64,000 bases of DNA from Doris montereyensis (GCA_037039925.1 JAXRKP010001701.1:5001-69000), one strand, 5' to 3'. Positions 56,601 to 62,777 are shown, numbered from the stretch's first letter. Translations and numbers: made by a program. The notes: generated from the letters alone by a model not told the origin.

Positions 56601-59600
56601 TAAGAGGTCATACATTGATTGGATTATGAAACTTATCTTGAATGGCGCCATTTGCCATGGATCATTCCAGGTTAGGCTCCTGTGCAAGGTGTTTTTCCAG
56701 ATTGGCCAATAGCCTTGCTGGGATTGTTGAACTGCTTTCTGAATTCCCTTAGTGTCCTATTCCCTCCTTACTTCCTGGATGATCATGTCTGTCTTTTCTT
56801 TGCCTTCTATTTTTTTACCACCATTTTGTCTGAGATGAACCTATTCCTAACCCTGCATGGTTGTTCGGTTGTTCTGCGTGTGTCCGATTACTTCCTTCAT
56901 CCTCAAGCAATCTTGGGCTGTGTTAACTGTATCGGATTCTTTCCATTTTCTTACAGTTTTGAGCTGAGGCTGAACTATTCTCATTGTTGGATACTCAGAA
57001 TTTACAAGCATCATTTGCAGCCTTGCTTTTCCTACCTTACATTCTTCTACAACAGATTTCAAAAGTAACAAGTTTTGCCTGCCGGCAGTACAATGCCACA
57101 TTTGAAAGACAGGGTGGTACACCAAACCATTTCCTCATATATATGTACATCTTAGCTTCAATTGCTTCAACAGCATGTCATATACCAGTGGGAGCCATAA
57201 GAGCTTATGTTTTCCTTGGAGACCACACTTGTCGATTCTTTCGGCTACTTCTTTAGTGTCTTTTGATCTCTTGGTATCTTTGAGTGTCGCGCCATACCAT
57301 CTTCGTAGGCTCTTGACTGGCTCCTCTGACATGGTAGGTATTCTCTGATGCCCTATTGACTGAGAATGAATTGTTTTCTGCTACTTTTCCTTTGCGGCTG
57401 GAGAGGCATCAAGATTTCTTAGGCTTGAACTTTACACCAGTTCACAAGTTGGTCCAATCGTTTTAGTATTCTATGGGTTTCATGTTCTTGACAGGATAAA
57501 ACAGTTATATCATCCATGAATGCCTTCAGTGGTGGCATTTGACACCCACTTTCAAGGTTCACAGGACTTACATGGGCTTCCGCTGCCTTCAAAATGACTT
57601 GCATTACGAGGACAAACAGTATGGGAGAGATTTGTATCCCATTACAATGCCAACTTCCAACTTTATCCAGTTGTAAAGTTCTCATGAGAGAATCTCATTC
57701 TGAATCCTTGGAAATATAGTTCAATCCTTACGAATGTTGGTTGGAACATGATACATACTTAGTGGGAACTGAATCATTTGGCATGGTACAGATCGTTATG
57801 CGTTGGTAAGATCCAGCCAGATCATATCAAGGTCTAGTTTTTCCAATTTTGCCCTTTGAATTGCTTCCATATCATTGCGGCGTGTTCTTGGCATCCAGGG
57901 ACTCCGGGAATACCTCCTTTTTGAACAGTCATGTCGATGTATTTGTGACCGATTAGAAATTATGTCAGTCTGAGGCCATGACAGAGAAGAATATCTTGCC
58001 GTCCATTCGGCCTGGGTGAGGACTTGGCTCTGGTCTTTTAAACCACGGATTCAACTTCCTTCAATGAAGGGAGTCTACTACTTAACCTACTTTCAGGTGC
58101 TGAAGGCCATATTCAACCCTCAATTTGGTCCAATGGTCGATTATGGTCTGGGTCAGCATATCTCGCCCTGAGATGTTGTTCAAGTGTCTCTATCAGTTGA
58201 CGAATTCATGACTTAAGTTGTTCAAATAATTTCCGGGCAAACTTGAAAGGCTCTGAAGAATTTGTCTTGTGTGTTCTATCTTTGGTAGCGCCTTTTTCTT
58301 GCTGTTTCGGCTTTGCTCAGAGCATTATGCTTTTTCTTCAAGTCTTCCCATATCTTTTGCAGCCCTCGCCTTTCAAAGTCAGAGGTTTGTTTTTTTGTAA
58401 GTTTCCTCAGGTCTTTCTTCTTTTTCCTTATGCTATCCATCTCTTTGGCGTCTGTACTTGGTGACATAGTGTCTTTGGTTGCTTCACTCCTGTTTCTCAA
58501 CAATTTTGGTAGACAATGTCACCATAGGTTAACATATGGTCTAGAGTGCTATTTCCTATCACTATCTTCAGCCTTTGGATGATCTTGTTCAGAGTTTCCC
58601 ATTGATCTTTTGCACTGGCAGGTGGAAATGTGATCCTTGGGCATCTCCTGTCAAAAGAATGCATGAGTTCCTTGTCAGGTTGAATTGCTTGGAAGTCGTC
58701 AACAAGGAGTGTATTTACGGTTGGTAGCACGCTTTCTTTTCATGGTGAGGCGATGGGTGCCGCCGCAGGGGTCATGAGTATAAACACACGCACACATGCA
58801 CACACACACAGAAAAGAAAGACCCAGGTTCGATCCACATGGTAGCCAGGATTTTTTTGTCTTTTCCATGTATTTGTCTCGTCTTTGTTCCTATGGGGTTT
58901 TAATATTATTCAACATCATTTTCTTCACTTTGGATGTCTTCAGCACTGTGGTTGTACTTGACTTACCTGCTGGAGCAGAGCATTGCAATTCACTCATTTC
59001 ATTAGTCATGCATTTCTTCTTTGTTCTGTGGATTTTCATCTACATTTATCATTTTGTGGAAAAAAAGTTGTCTTACGTGATACTCTTATCGAAGTTCACA
59101 GTTATAGAGAAAAAATGTTTTCAATAATTACCTTGTCCACAGCAAATATTATCCTCCCTGGAGTTTTAATGTTATGTTCGATTTCAAAAGAACTAGGAAA
59201 ATGTCATCTTACAAATTTTGTAAAAGCAAATATAAATCTTCAGATTGATTGTAACGTTTCATTTCCATACAATAGTTATCTATAGATACAAAACATGACC
59301 CTCATTTAGACATTGACCTATAAAACACATACACTGAATTTTAAACAATGACAAAGGTACTGGCATTACTGTACCTGTCCTAATAGTTCATTAGAATTTA
59401 TGGAAGTCTCATTTAAGAGCCTATGGTGATGACACGAGCAACCTTATTTCCATTATAGTTTGAAGTCAGTTTTTATAGAAAAGAAGGTCTACTGTAGAGT
59501 GCGAACACTACCCTGCGGCCACCATACACCCACGGCCACTATGTATATCTTTTCATTGATATAGTTATGTCCATAACTACAATAAGAGTTGCGGAATTCA

Positions 59601-61137
59601 TTTATGAGTGACTTCCCTTTTGTTTCGATGTCCTTTTCCTGCTCGTTTGTCGGCAATTGACTTTCAAACGGGACACAGTTTGGAGATATAAGCAATGTGT
59701 TGTGGTGGCGCTGTTTTCTGTACGCATTTGCTTAGACCAAATGGGCATCGCCTTGGCCAGCCAGTACAGTTGTAGCATCGATACTGTTAATTCCATGGGG
59801 TATTTTATGGTAAGTGGCCGTGCCTAGTGTTCGTACTCTAATCATTTTTTATTTCAATTTCAATGCATCTTCAATTACAGTTGTTTAATTATTAGTATAC
59901 ATGTACATTTATTTTTATTTTCCTTAATTTGAGGAAAAACATGAATGTTTAAAGATTATATCAAACTCCCCTTCCACTTTTTACAGCATGCTAAAGAACT
60001 TCAGGTTCTTCGGAAGATTTGTCGCCGCGTTGGTGTGATTTTACGAAACACAATTGAGTTGAAAGGATGTGATACGACATGGGCCAAGGTGGAACGCATC
60101 AAGAATTTGTTGAAAGAGAAAGGCATGAAAGGTTTGTGATGTGACTCATTGCAGTGACTTAAGACTGAATTTATCAAGTATGTACTTTTTAAGTTATGAA
60201 TGATTTAATAAAACATAAAACAAACATGAGCACATATAGGTCTACCTGAGAGAGAATATTTTGATTATTTTCAGTTCACAATCCATCTCTTCCTTTCGCT
60301 CTCTTTCATAAATGAATATTTTTATGTATACTGTCCACAAAAAGAGACGCATATAAATTTTATGTAACTTAAAATTCTTTCTATGACTTATCGTTTATAT
60401 TTCATAAGAATAAGAGTTTTGTGAGTGCATTCTTTTCAACCAATTTTTTCACGCTAATTCTGTTTCAGTCAATAAATCAAAGTGTGAAGACTTTATTTCC
60501 ATGACTTTCTATCATGCTTTTTCCTCTCAATTCACCCTGAGATCATCACAATGGTGAACATGGTGAATTTCAAAGGGAAAAAATGTAGCACCATCACTCT
60601 ACCAAGACCAACCCCACGTCGCCCCTTCTTCCCCCCTCCATTCCCTGCACTCTCATTAGTCTTACTTATAGCATCGATCGATAATTAGATTTAAACCCAG
60701 ACATCTCCTTGTGGTGGTAGAACGTTTTTATTACATAATATATCTACGAAGGCACTGTGTTAACTGTACGGCAGTACAGACCTAGGCTTAAAAAATAAGA
60801 GGCGCGTTGAGGAAGCCTCGAGTTGAAGATTCCCATGTCAATATCGAATTATTCCCATGTCAATAGTTCGTAACTTTACAATAATGACAAAGTTCATACG
60901 ATTTATAGACTTATCAGACTTTGGTGAGGTTTAATTTTTTATGTTAGAAATGGTTCATGTTGACATTGTAAGTTTTTCTTATTTCTTCATGCTGGATAGG
61001 AGTTAGAGTAAAAAAGACAAGTTCATACATAGGTGGTGATAATTTATGTTAGAAGTGCCCAGACCATCTATGAAAAGTGCCCAACAGTTTATGCTTGAGA
61101 AAGAGCTCAAAGATTTAGGGGAGTGCCATGAATACAG
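29204..61137 (+). CDS. HIRIP3: HIRIP3-like gene (HIRA-interacting protein 3), partial model
   Basis: Five exons: 29204-29376, 39558-41303, 46604-46689, 59987-60131 and 61053-61137. All introns begin GT and end AG, and the phases agree at every junction (0, 1, 0, 1). The joined product has an N-terminal helical domain, a long acidic Ser/Asp/Glu-rich middle with DSDSE repeats, a basic segment, and a C-terminal helical block ending in KEKGMK. This order and these motifs match vertebrate HIRIP3 from memory. HIRIP3 is a nuclear protein that binds HIRA and histones H2A/H2B. Introns are 10.2, 5.3, 13.3 and 0.9 kb and packed with transposons. The real start and the last exon are not identified. Three frame breaks in the acidic exon leave open whether the gene is functional. 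Confidence 0.6.
29682..29770. repeat. (CT)n microsatellite
   Basis: About 44 CT units within the first large intron. Confidence 0.97.
29771..32691. other. Intronic stretch without a gene
   Basis: Contains a (CA)n run (30157-30173), a possible pogo-like phrase GGAACCTCTCTTAGTGGATT (30175-30194), a (CT)n run (30871-30912), G-rich tracts (30750, 31683) and a (CT)n(ATCT)n run (about 32555-32650). The open frames carry no motifs I recognise. Confidence 0.6.
32555..32650. repeat. (CT)n(ATCT)n compound microsatellite
   Basis: CT-rich to about 32612, followed by about nine ATCT units. Confidence 0.95.
32694..32965 (+). mobile_element. TIR-type MITE, CAGTAGTCTCCGCC family (copy 3)
   Basis: Begins after TA with CAGTGGTTGCCGCCAAAATG, followed by TTGTGCATTTTGGCAGAGTC, then GATTTTCTCATCATGACCAA and GACAGCCAAGACTAG. 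The order matches the antisense copy ending at 46395 and the sense copy at 38948. The right end is not resolved. Confidence 0.6.
32970..34412. other. Intronic stretch without a gene
   Basis: Includes an imperfect palindrome near 33063-33100 (CCCCTAGAAGCAT and ATGTTCTTGGGG arms), a GA-rich patch (33460-33560) and a G16 tract near 34120. No gene or known element is recognised. Confidence 0.5.
34413..34417. other. Target-site duplication of the LTR element, left copy
   Basis: GGACT directly precedes the left LTR and recurs directly after the right LTR at 38273-38277. Confidence 0.85.
34418..34598 (-). repeat. 3' LTR of the Ty3/gypsy element
   Basis: Starts TG and ends CA (TGTAAAGATTGG to ATTACA). 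It matches 38091-38272 with a few differences. Confidence 0.93.
34599..34611 (-). promoter_or_regulatory. Polypurine tract
   Basis: On the minus strand AAGCTGGGAGGAA stands directly before the 3' LTR, as expected for plus-strand priming. Confidence 0.75.
34987..35991 (-). CDS. Integrase domain of the Ty3/gypsy element
   Basis: An open frame of 334 residues. The zinc-binding region has HDTHVG and ARMKSIARSWVWWP, but the first cysteine of the CxxC pair appears as tyrosine (ISYPCQSH). The catalytic core has HMDFAGP (first Asp), VTENGSTW where the second Asp is replaced by Glu, and HPSSNGLAERAVQTFK (final Glu). The C-terminal part ends in RRHQDQVR, common in this group. The intact frame beside two damaged metal or catalytic positions suggests recent loss of function. 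Known role of the family: joining of retroelement cDNA to host DNA. Confidence 0.9.
   Translation of the reverse strand: MRSKVLDIIHDTHVGVARMKSIARSWVWWPNIERSVKISYPCQSHRNEPSKSPLLPWEWPTEPWNRLHMDFAGPFMGKMFLIVVDSHSKWIDVKIMNKITASETIQELRDIFSTMGLPITIVTENGSTWISNEFAKFMLFNGIKHVTVSPYHPSSNGLAERAVQTFKQSMIKLSPGCMREKVYRFLSKYMTTPNSTTGLSPAELMFDRKTRTHLDLLHPSLNAKVLDQQSAQKRNHDKNTCEREIGVNDFVFVRNYNTCSKDKWTPGIVTEQTGPLSYRIQTESKVVRRHQDQVRVTACDVEFEKTEEDSNPFHHLPILMEEEIMIILHLNKYM
36045..36922 (-). pseudogene. RT C-terminal part and RNase H of the Ty3/gypsy element
   Basis: Read on the minus strand in three overlapping frames. First comes the RT connection region with HMLSKDGIRPLGDTVKAI and LHSFLGLINHYSKFIP. Then RNase H: LTCDASPVGVGAVLSQ, YFASRSLSCAERKYSQIDRE, FHKYILGQRIKIVTDHKPLL. 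A tail reads RVQRWALTLSAYSYTLEYQP. Frameshifts near 36670 and 36360 break it. The palm with the YVDD-type motif is absent; sequence jumps from the protease region near 37000 to the thumb/connection near 36930. Confidence 0.88.
37000..37563 (-). pseudogene. Gag C-terminal part with zinc knuckles and protease start
   Basis: Starts in a frame offset from the upstream gag part. A Gln/His-rich stretch precedes a first zinc knuckle CYRCGGPHHHSRC with irregular spacing and a second knuckle CYKRQRIGHISKMC whose second Cys is Arg. Further on the minus strand (about 37050-37005) the protease motif FQIDTGASLTVMTQ is readable in the gag frame's continuation. Lesions in both knuckles argue against nucleic-acid packaging by this copy. 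Confidence 0.85.
37566..38021 (-). CDS. Gag N-terminal part of the Ty3/gypsy element
   Basis: A 151-residue open frame. Residues from MSVIGTISDLSE onwards look like the true start, because the preceding CDLDLEF stretch is a translated TCTAGATC repeat. Capsid-like features include YLDQVNFYFIANDIVDD, AILLTVIEQKQFRLIKDL, and FDKRCRQTGESIQSFIADLR with AEYCQFG, typical of Ty3/gypsy gag. A frameshift after LYERLR separates it from the zinc-knuckle part. Confidence 0.85.
   Translation of the reverse strand: MQSIICDLDLEFNVQVKMSVIGTISDLSETDSIHDYLDQVNFYFIANDIVDDVKKRAILLTVIEQKQFRLIKDLSQPTSPGDKSYDDLCNLLKNFYAPPPPKYLQRAKFDKRCRQTGESIQSFIADLRSIAEYCQFGENLYERLRKVRHRH
38073..38090 (-). promoter_or_regulatory. 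Primer binding site
   Basis: On the minus strand, one base after the 5' LTR, TGGCGACGAGGATTAA begins with TGG, the complement of a tRNA CCA end. I do not assign the tRNA. Confidence 0.7.
38091..38272 (-). repeat. 5' LTR of the Ty3/gypsy element
   Basis: Starts TGTAAAGG and ends ATTACA, near-identical to 34418-34598. GGACT follows at 38273-38277. Confidence 0.93.
38700..39540. repeat. Degenerate minisatellite, TGATTTTAACA-type, split by a MITE
   Basis: Words of the type TGATTTTAACAGTGCCA recur with variants from about 38700 to 38940 and again at 39500-39540. Between them lies the MITE at 38948-39496. The second part ends about 18 bases before the splice acceptor of the acidic exon. Confidence 0.7.
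38948..39496 (+). mobile_element. TIR-type MITE, CAGTAGTCTCCGCC family (copy 1)
   Basis: The left end CAGTAGTCTCCGCCAAAATG and the right end, read inversely as CTGCAATCTCCACCAAATTG, form imperfect inverted repeats with TA on both sides. Subterminal copies of GCATTTTGG repeat inside. It has no coding capacity. TA flanks and CAGT ends fit the Tc1/mariner/pogo superfamily (inference). Relatives are at 32694 (sense) and about 45590-46395 (antisense). Confidence 0.7.
39558..41303 (+). CDS. HIRIP3: HIRIP3-like acidic exon with DSDSE repeats, frame broken
   Basis: The acceptor TATACCCTGCAG ends at 39557 and the frame opens directly (phase 0). The donor TTCAG then GTATTT leaves one base. The product is hydrophilic and rich in Ser, Asp and Glu. 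A repeated unit, LSAAAVRKAILDSDSECD (about 40154-40207), recurs as LSAADIRCAVLDSDSESHQ (about 40568-40624), and shorter DSDSEC copies lie between. A basic patch PTKRRKLG is nuclear-signal-like. The frame shifts near 40530, near 40727 (at an A7 run) and between 41040 and 41095, yet acidic coding text continues each time and the last frame fits the next exon. Indel errors or recent decay would both explain this. Confidence 0.6.
41304..41544. other. Start of intron, (CTT)n run
   Basis: Contains a short TTCTTC run (about 41370-41396) and no gene. Confidence 0.6.
41545..43580 (+). mobile_element. RTE-like non-LTR retrotransposon, sense copy, 3' truncated
   Basis: A 5' untranslated region (about 41545-41840) matches the antisense copy at 53560-53830. 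The endonuclease reads ITETEKGQGIENVGPNH, a frameshift follows, then LLGDLNARVGNN (42172), HKDIHKYTRLNED with a decayed DxxxN region. A coiled, Lys/Glu-rich linker spans 42480-43080. The reverse transcriptase start has KLGKAPGADQVYPEIIKNQG (43168-43227) and DLHLCFIDXEK (about 43535), where it ends near 43580 in TCTAGATC-type DNA. The RT catalytic box and C-terminus are lacking. Several frameshifts show it is inactive. Confidence 0.85.
43581..44000. repeat. Scattered TCTAGATC-type repeats
   Basis: Words such as GATCTAGATT, TAGATCTAG and ATCTAGTAAGATC recur through this stretch. There is no gene. Confidence 0.7.
44001..45580. other. Intronic stretch with a dispersed repeat, no gene
   Basis: Holds the antisense YY1/RFX-like composite at 44227-44253 and a CCCTT-TTAA end at about 44589-44596, likely a decayed relative of the TTAA-flanked element at 21429-22514. 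A 36-codon frame at about 45191-45300 was judged too weak to annotate. Confidence 0.45.
45590..46395 (-). mobile_element. TIR-type MITE, CAGTAGTCTCCGCC family (copy 2)
   Basis: On the minus strand it starts CAGTAGTCTCCGCCAAAATA just inside TA (46396-46397). It shares with copy 1 the phrases GGCTAACCTCTTCTCAT, GGGGAGGGAA and TACTGGGACTAGGCAAAAGA, and with copy 3 GATTTTCTCACCGTGATCAA and GACAGCCAAGACTAGG. The left end near 45590 is not precisely resolved. It is longer than copy 1, so copy 1 may be a deletion derivative. Confidence 0.6.
46515..46603 (+). repeat. Fragment related to 60500-60585, before a splice acceptor
   Basis: ATCACCACATATGGTGAAGT followed by GGGTAAATTTCAATG resembles the segment at 60540-60572 (ATCACAATGGTGAACATGGT, GAATTTCAAAG). 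It lies directly upstream of the exon at 46604. Confidence 0.4.
46604..46689 (+). CDS. HIRIP3: HIRIP3-like exon: basic linker
   Basis: The acceptor TCGAATTTGCAG ends at 46603 and the donor is AAG then GTGAGT, a near-consensus site. The exon supplies two bases of a split codon and then KDEKKSGKENRKKNGPIAR and NISNEYDTK. Entry phase 1 and exit phase 0 fit the flanking exons exactly. The very basic composition suits the linker before the C-terminal domain of HIRIP3. By itself the exon is too short for identification. Confidence 0.5.
46860..47110 (+). repeat. Dispersed repeat shared with 55150-55400
   Basis: Both copies contain ATAAAACTA, CACTTTGC, an AAGACCAGC or AAGGCCAGC word, TTTTCTGGAATATT and, further on, AGTTGGCAG or GGTTGGCAG, in the same order and orientation. 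It is non-coding; the class is unknown. Confidence 0.55.
47514..47540. repeat. G27 homopolymer
   Basis: An uninterrupted run of 27 G on the plus strand. Confidence 0.95.
48249..48301 (+). mobile_element. LINE-tail micro-insertion inside the RTE element
   Basis: GGAAGGTAGAATGGGAGCTG and a following ATAAAGAAAGAAAG occur in plus orientation in the middle of the antisense RT sequence, where they interrupt it. AAGTTTTAAA before and AAGTGTTATA after look like a diverged target duplication. The insert is again the extreme 3' tail of the same LINE family, as at 22737-22779. Confidence 0.65.
48808..49213 (-). repeat. 406-bp insertion: unclassified dispersed repeat
   Basis: Interrupts the RT sequence between ATTTACAA (49214 side) and AGACAAATAATAG (48807 side), as seen by comparison with 43480-43510. 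On the minus strand it contains GAGTGATATCAAGTAC, TTTTGTGGATCGCAG, CCAATTAAAATACGAATTTG and GGTTCCTGAGTTTAGAG, and ends in a TA run. It is related to 6225-6720. No coding capacity or clear target duplication. Confidence 0.75.
49617..49630. other. Target-site duplication, left copy (nested RTE)
   Basis: GGATTACTTGTTGC here and GGATTACTTGTTAC at 53172-53185 flank the inserted element 49631-53171. Confidence 0.8.
49631..53171 (-). mobile_element. Nested RTE-like element, near full length, inserted in another RTE
   Basis: On the minus strand: a GC-rich 5' leader (53171 to about 52400, itself split by a hAT-like MITE), then the endonuclease with a CLHESRWT remnant, LILSKAAKKTSLEWEPMGER, MTIIVCYAPQ, CEENILIIGGTIFKHRDIHK and TWTSPDGKTKNQIDH. 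A charged linker follows (51180-50870), then the RT with KAFDSV-like text near 50350, INTGVKQGCILSPFLFCLAI, EELDFADDVVLLSQN (50095-50050), and the C-terminal ILVVLYGAESWKTT and STVSALCAA. The 3' end is CATGAGGATAAACAAA. Flanking target duplications are present. Scattered frameshifts mean it is not active, but it is the best-preserved RTE copy in the window. Confidence 0.9.
52691..53112. mobile_element. hAT-like MITE with 8-bp target duplication
   Basis: The element at 52699-53104 has ends CAGTGTTCCTCAAC in inverted orientation and subterminal GGGGTCGC words. It is flanked by ATCTAGAG (52691-52698) and ATCTAAAG (53105-53112), an 8-bp duplication with one difference. CAGTG-type ends with 8-bp duplications are characteristic of hAT elements. 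It has no transposase and sits in the 5' leader of the nested RTE element. Confidence 0.88.
53172..53880 (-). mobile_element. 5' half of the split RTE-like element, endonuclease deleted
   Basis: Read on the minus strand, a 5' leader (53880-53600) matches 41550-41835. Then come KFKVDILAITETKK, QGIENVGSNRTLIFSGVDVK (53550-53480), after which the text jumps straight to the post-endonuclease linker (AMGRDWTDFKKAIKE, RQIKNAKGEIMK, EIMETWRKYFQQLHN). The central endonuclease domain is therefore deleted. It ends with TDQLVRVTSN at the junction with the nested element. The 3' half is at 47645-49630. Confidence 0.87.
53881..55860. other. Intronic stretch with dispersed repeats, no gene
   Basis: Holds the YY1/RFX-like composite at 54586-54612 within A/T-rich sequence, and the copy of the 46860-47110 repeat at about 55150-55400. 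Open frames carry no recognised motifs. Confidence 0.5.
55860..58740 (-). mobile_element. Antisense LINE of a third type (FMDD / GARGF lineage)
   Basis: On the minus strand: LMHSFDRRCPRITFPPASAK (near 58660), a linker LQKIWEDLKKKHNALSKAET (58370-58310), RT with ISPILFVLVMQVILKAAEAH (57625-57566) and PPLKAFMDDITVLS (57540-57500), where F.DD replaces YADD, then PVKSLRRWYGATLKDTKRSK (57318-57259) and VAERIDKCGLQGKHKLLWLP. The C-terminus has RVLAAEVGARGFV (56338-56300) and AEKNSSWIWSRRNESL (56213-56166). A 3' non-coding region with a CCTAGGTGC-type palindrome follows (about 55960-55990). The lineage is common in invertebrate and fish genomes; I do not assign the clade. Many frameshifts. Confidence 0.83.
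58740..58870 (+). repeat. tRNA-like SINE head with perfect B box
   Basis: GGTTCGATCC (58826-58835) is a consensus Pol III B box. A GTGAGGCGATGGGTGCCGCC segment upstream may be the A-box arm, with a (CA)n expansion between them that makes the spacing too long for a tRNA. It was probably a SINE head, now interrupted by a microsatellite. Confidence 0.5.
58871..59494. other. No gene seen
   Basis: Contains two overlapping frames (58753-59127 and 58983-59285) rich in hydrophobic residues and without recognised motifs. I do not support either as a gene. Confidence 0.45.
59497..59838. mobile_element. 342-bp TA-flanked MITE (copy 1)
   Basis: The ends GAGTGCGAACACTACCCTGC and, inversely, GAGTACGAACACTAGGCACG continue into GGCCAC, giving inverted repeats of about 27 bp. 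TA stands on each side. The interior contains GTCTAAGCAAATGCGT read inversely, shared with copy 2 at 61380-61550. It ends about 150 bases before the acceptor of the conserved C-terminal exon. Tc1/mariner-type is the likely class, by inference. Confidence 0.75.
59987..60131 (+). CDS. HIRIP3: HIRIP3-like exon: C-terminal conserved domain
   Basis: The polypyrimidine-rich acceptor CTTCCACTTTTTACAG ends at 59986, and the donor is GAAAG then GTTTGT. The exon enters in phase 0 and leaves one base. It encodes ELQVLRKICRRVGVILRN, a short loop with KGCDTTWAK, and VERIKNLLKEKGMK. Human HIRIP3 has a C-terminal block with the same layout: a basic helix with RLKRYIRACG, a loop with C, then a helix ending in LEALGMKG. 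This is the strongest single match in the gene. The region lies near the CHZ-type histone H2A.Z/H2B-binding segment in the family. Confidence 0.62.
60134..60495. other. Intron, no gene seen
   Basis: A/T-rich spacer with no recognised element. Confidence 0.45.
60500..60610 (-). repeat. Dispersed repeat, GTGATCTCAGGGTGAATTGA family
   Basis: On the minus strand CACCATTGTGATGATCTCAG then GGTGAATTGAGAGGAAAAAG matches the copies at 14460, 16340 and 17040. Confidence 0.6.
61053..61137 (+). CDS. HIRIP3: Probable HIRIP3-like exon following the GMK motif
   Basis: With acceptor TTATGTTAG (ending 61052) and donor ACAG then GTATTT, the split codon from the previous exon is completed and reads on as VPRPSMKSAQQFMLEKELKD and then LGECHEYR. 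In vertebrate HIRIP3, GMKG is followed by a PSL.KC-type segment and a charged helix, which fits. The acceptor is weak and the exon is short, so this is less sure than the exon before it. The following exon was not found in the window. Confidence 0.4.
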
Positions 61138-61379
61138 GTATTTTATAATCAGGTTGAAAGCATCTTTGAAATTGCACTGAATGTCAAGAGAAAATAAGAA
61201 CCTTAGTTTTATCCACCAAACTTTCTTCTAAAAATCTTTCTTTCTTTCTTCTTTTGTTTTTGCTTTTCCTTTTTTTAAGCTGAAAGTTGGCAACCTTTTA
61301 CATGAGAAGGATATTTGAGTATTTTAAATTCTTCATTGCTGAAGAAATCAGTCCGTCACAGGTTTTGTTTCTACCGGTG

Positions 61380-61550
61380 CTGGTAGAGTATGAACATTGC
61401 GGCCACTTACCATAAAATAACCCATAGAATTAACGGTATTGATGCTACAACTTTACTGACTGTCCAAAGCGATACTCATTTGGTCTAAGCAAATGCGTGC
61501 AGAAAACAGCGCCACCACAGCACATTGCTGTGTCACAATGGGACCCACAA
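61380..61550 (-). mobile_element. Partial copy of the 342-bp MITE (copy 2)
   Basis: Runs opposite to copy 1. It starts near GAGTATGAACATTGCGGCCA and shares ACTTACCATAAAATA, TCTAAGCAAATGCGT, AGAAAACAGCGCCACCAC and CACATTGCT. The far end is missing or diverged. It lies just downstream of the last exon candidate. Confidence 0.65.
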
Positions 61551-61739
61551 TACTTTACTTACAGCAGTGCAGGTCAGCAAAGCGACTGCTTCTGATTCTG
61601 ACCTCGGCCACTGAATGTATGCCCCCGTTGCCTTTGTTTTCTGACCTCAGCCTTTTGTGTTTGTAGGCGTGGCCAATTGTCCTTTGTTCTTTAAAACATG
61701 TCATTTGTTCCTTATATTTAGTTGTTCTGTATCAACAGG

Positions 61740-62330
61740 GATGTAAATCTTTCTATTTCCTCTGACATCCCCCCATGAGAACCCTGGGCCTCTCCAACAG
61801 AGGAGACGAGCTGAATAGGTACCCCGCAGTCTCTTTATCCATATGCATCATAGAAGGCAACTAAGGATGCTGTGGGTGCTGCGAATAGCAACAAGGCAGG
61901 GTGTCGCCTATGCATTACAATTTCTTTTGTGGCGCAGAAGTGACACCTCTTTTGTCTTACTTTTGTCCTCTATCCACCCACTCTTTCATGCTCTATCGTC
62001 ATGTTTTGACTTTTAATTTTCTCCCTTCCTACTTTTTACTCCCCAATGGGAACCCAGGACCTTTCCAACAGAGGAGAGGAGCAGAATAGGTACCCTACCA
62101 TCTCTCATGCAATGGTGTTGTAAAAGGCGACTAAGGATACTGTGGTTGCCACGGGTTGCGAATGGCAACAAGGCAGGGTGTCGCCTGTGCATTACAAGCT
62201 CTTTTGTGACGCAGAGGCGACATTTCTTTCTCTTACTTTTGTCTTCTATCCATCCACATATTTTTGCTCTATCGTCATGTCTATGTCTCCTCTTCTTTCT
62301 ACTTCTTGGTCTCTCCTTTTGGAACTAAAC
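61740..62330. repeat. Two-copy tandem duplication, unit about 288 bp
   Basis: The first unit (about 61770-62045) and second (about 62045-62330) share TTTCCAACAGAGGAGA-like text, GAATAGGTACCC, GGCGACTAAGGAT, GCAACAAGGCAGGGTGTCGC, TGCATTACAA and CTCTATCGTCATGT. The units differ at perhaps a tenth of positions. Non-coding as far as I can see; it may be the leader of a transposon. Confidence 0.8.
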
Positions 62331-62466
62331 TTCCCCTTAGTGGGCGCCTCGGTTACCAGTAGATGATCTTTAATTCCAGAAAAATCGGCTACGTCATTTT
62401 ACATTTCCTATTGTGTTATTTGCGATTTATGTTATCCTTTTTATGGGCCATTGTGATTTAAGTCCA

Positions 62467-62490
62467 ATCTAGATCTAGAACTAGATCAGA
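62467..62490. repeat. Small TCTAGATC patch
   Basis: CAATCTAGATCTAGAACTAG, of the type described at 25600-25905. Confidence 0.7.
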
Positions 62491-62599
62491 TTAAGATCGA
62501 TTTGCTTAAGTGAAGTGACCTAGAGTATTATTTTTTATGACGGCTTGACATCCCTCTAGGCCATAGCTTTGGGCTATAATGAATTCTTGGGTTACTATA

Positions 62600-62777
62600 T
62601 CAGCGAACAAATCGATCTAATACTAATACTCTTATTATATTACTGCATTAATGTTTAGCAATTTTAATAAAGAATAGATCTATGTATTATGATTTTTCAA
62701 CTTACTTATGAGGAACAGAATGTAATTTCCTTCTTTGGATGAATAAAGGGTTATTATTATTATTATTATTATTGTTA
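62600..62777 (+). mobile_element. 3' end of a CR1/L2-like LINE with (TTA)n tail
   Basis: Matches 370-515 in inverse orientation and ends GGATGAATAAAGGG followed by about nine TTA units. AATAAA then a short tandem repeat is the usual end of such LINEs. No coding part is attached. Confidence 0.65.

Noticed and set aside
56363..57256. Plus-strand frames of 88-128 codons at 56363, 56682 and 56984
   Set aside because: They are shadows of the antisense LINE, whose RT and C-terminal motifs are clear on the minus strand.
58753..59285. Two hydrophobic open frames suggesting a membrane protein
   Set aside because: They overlap in different frames, start in a microsatellite and have no conserved motif or splice context.
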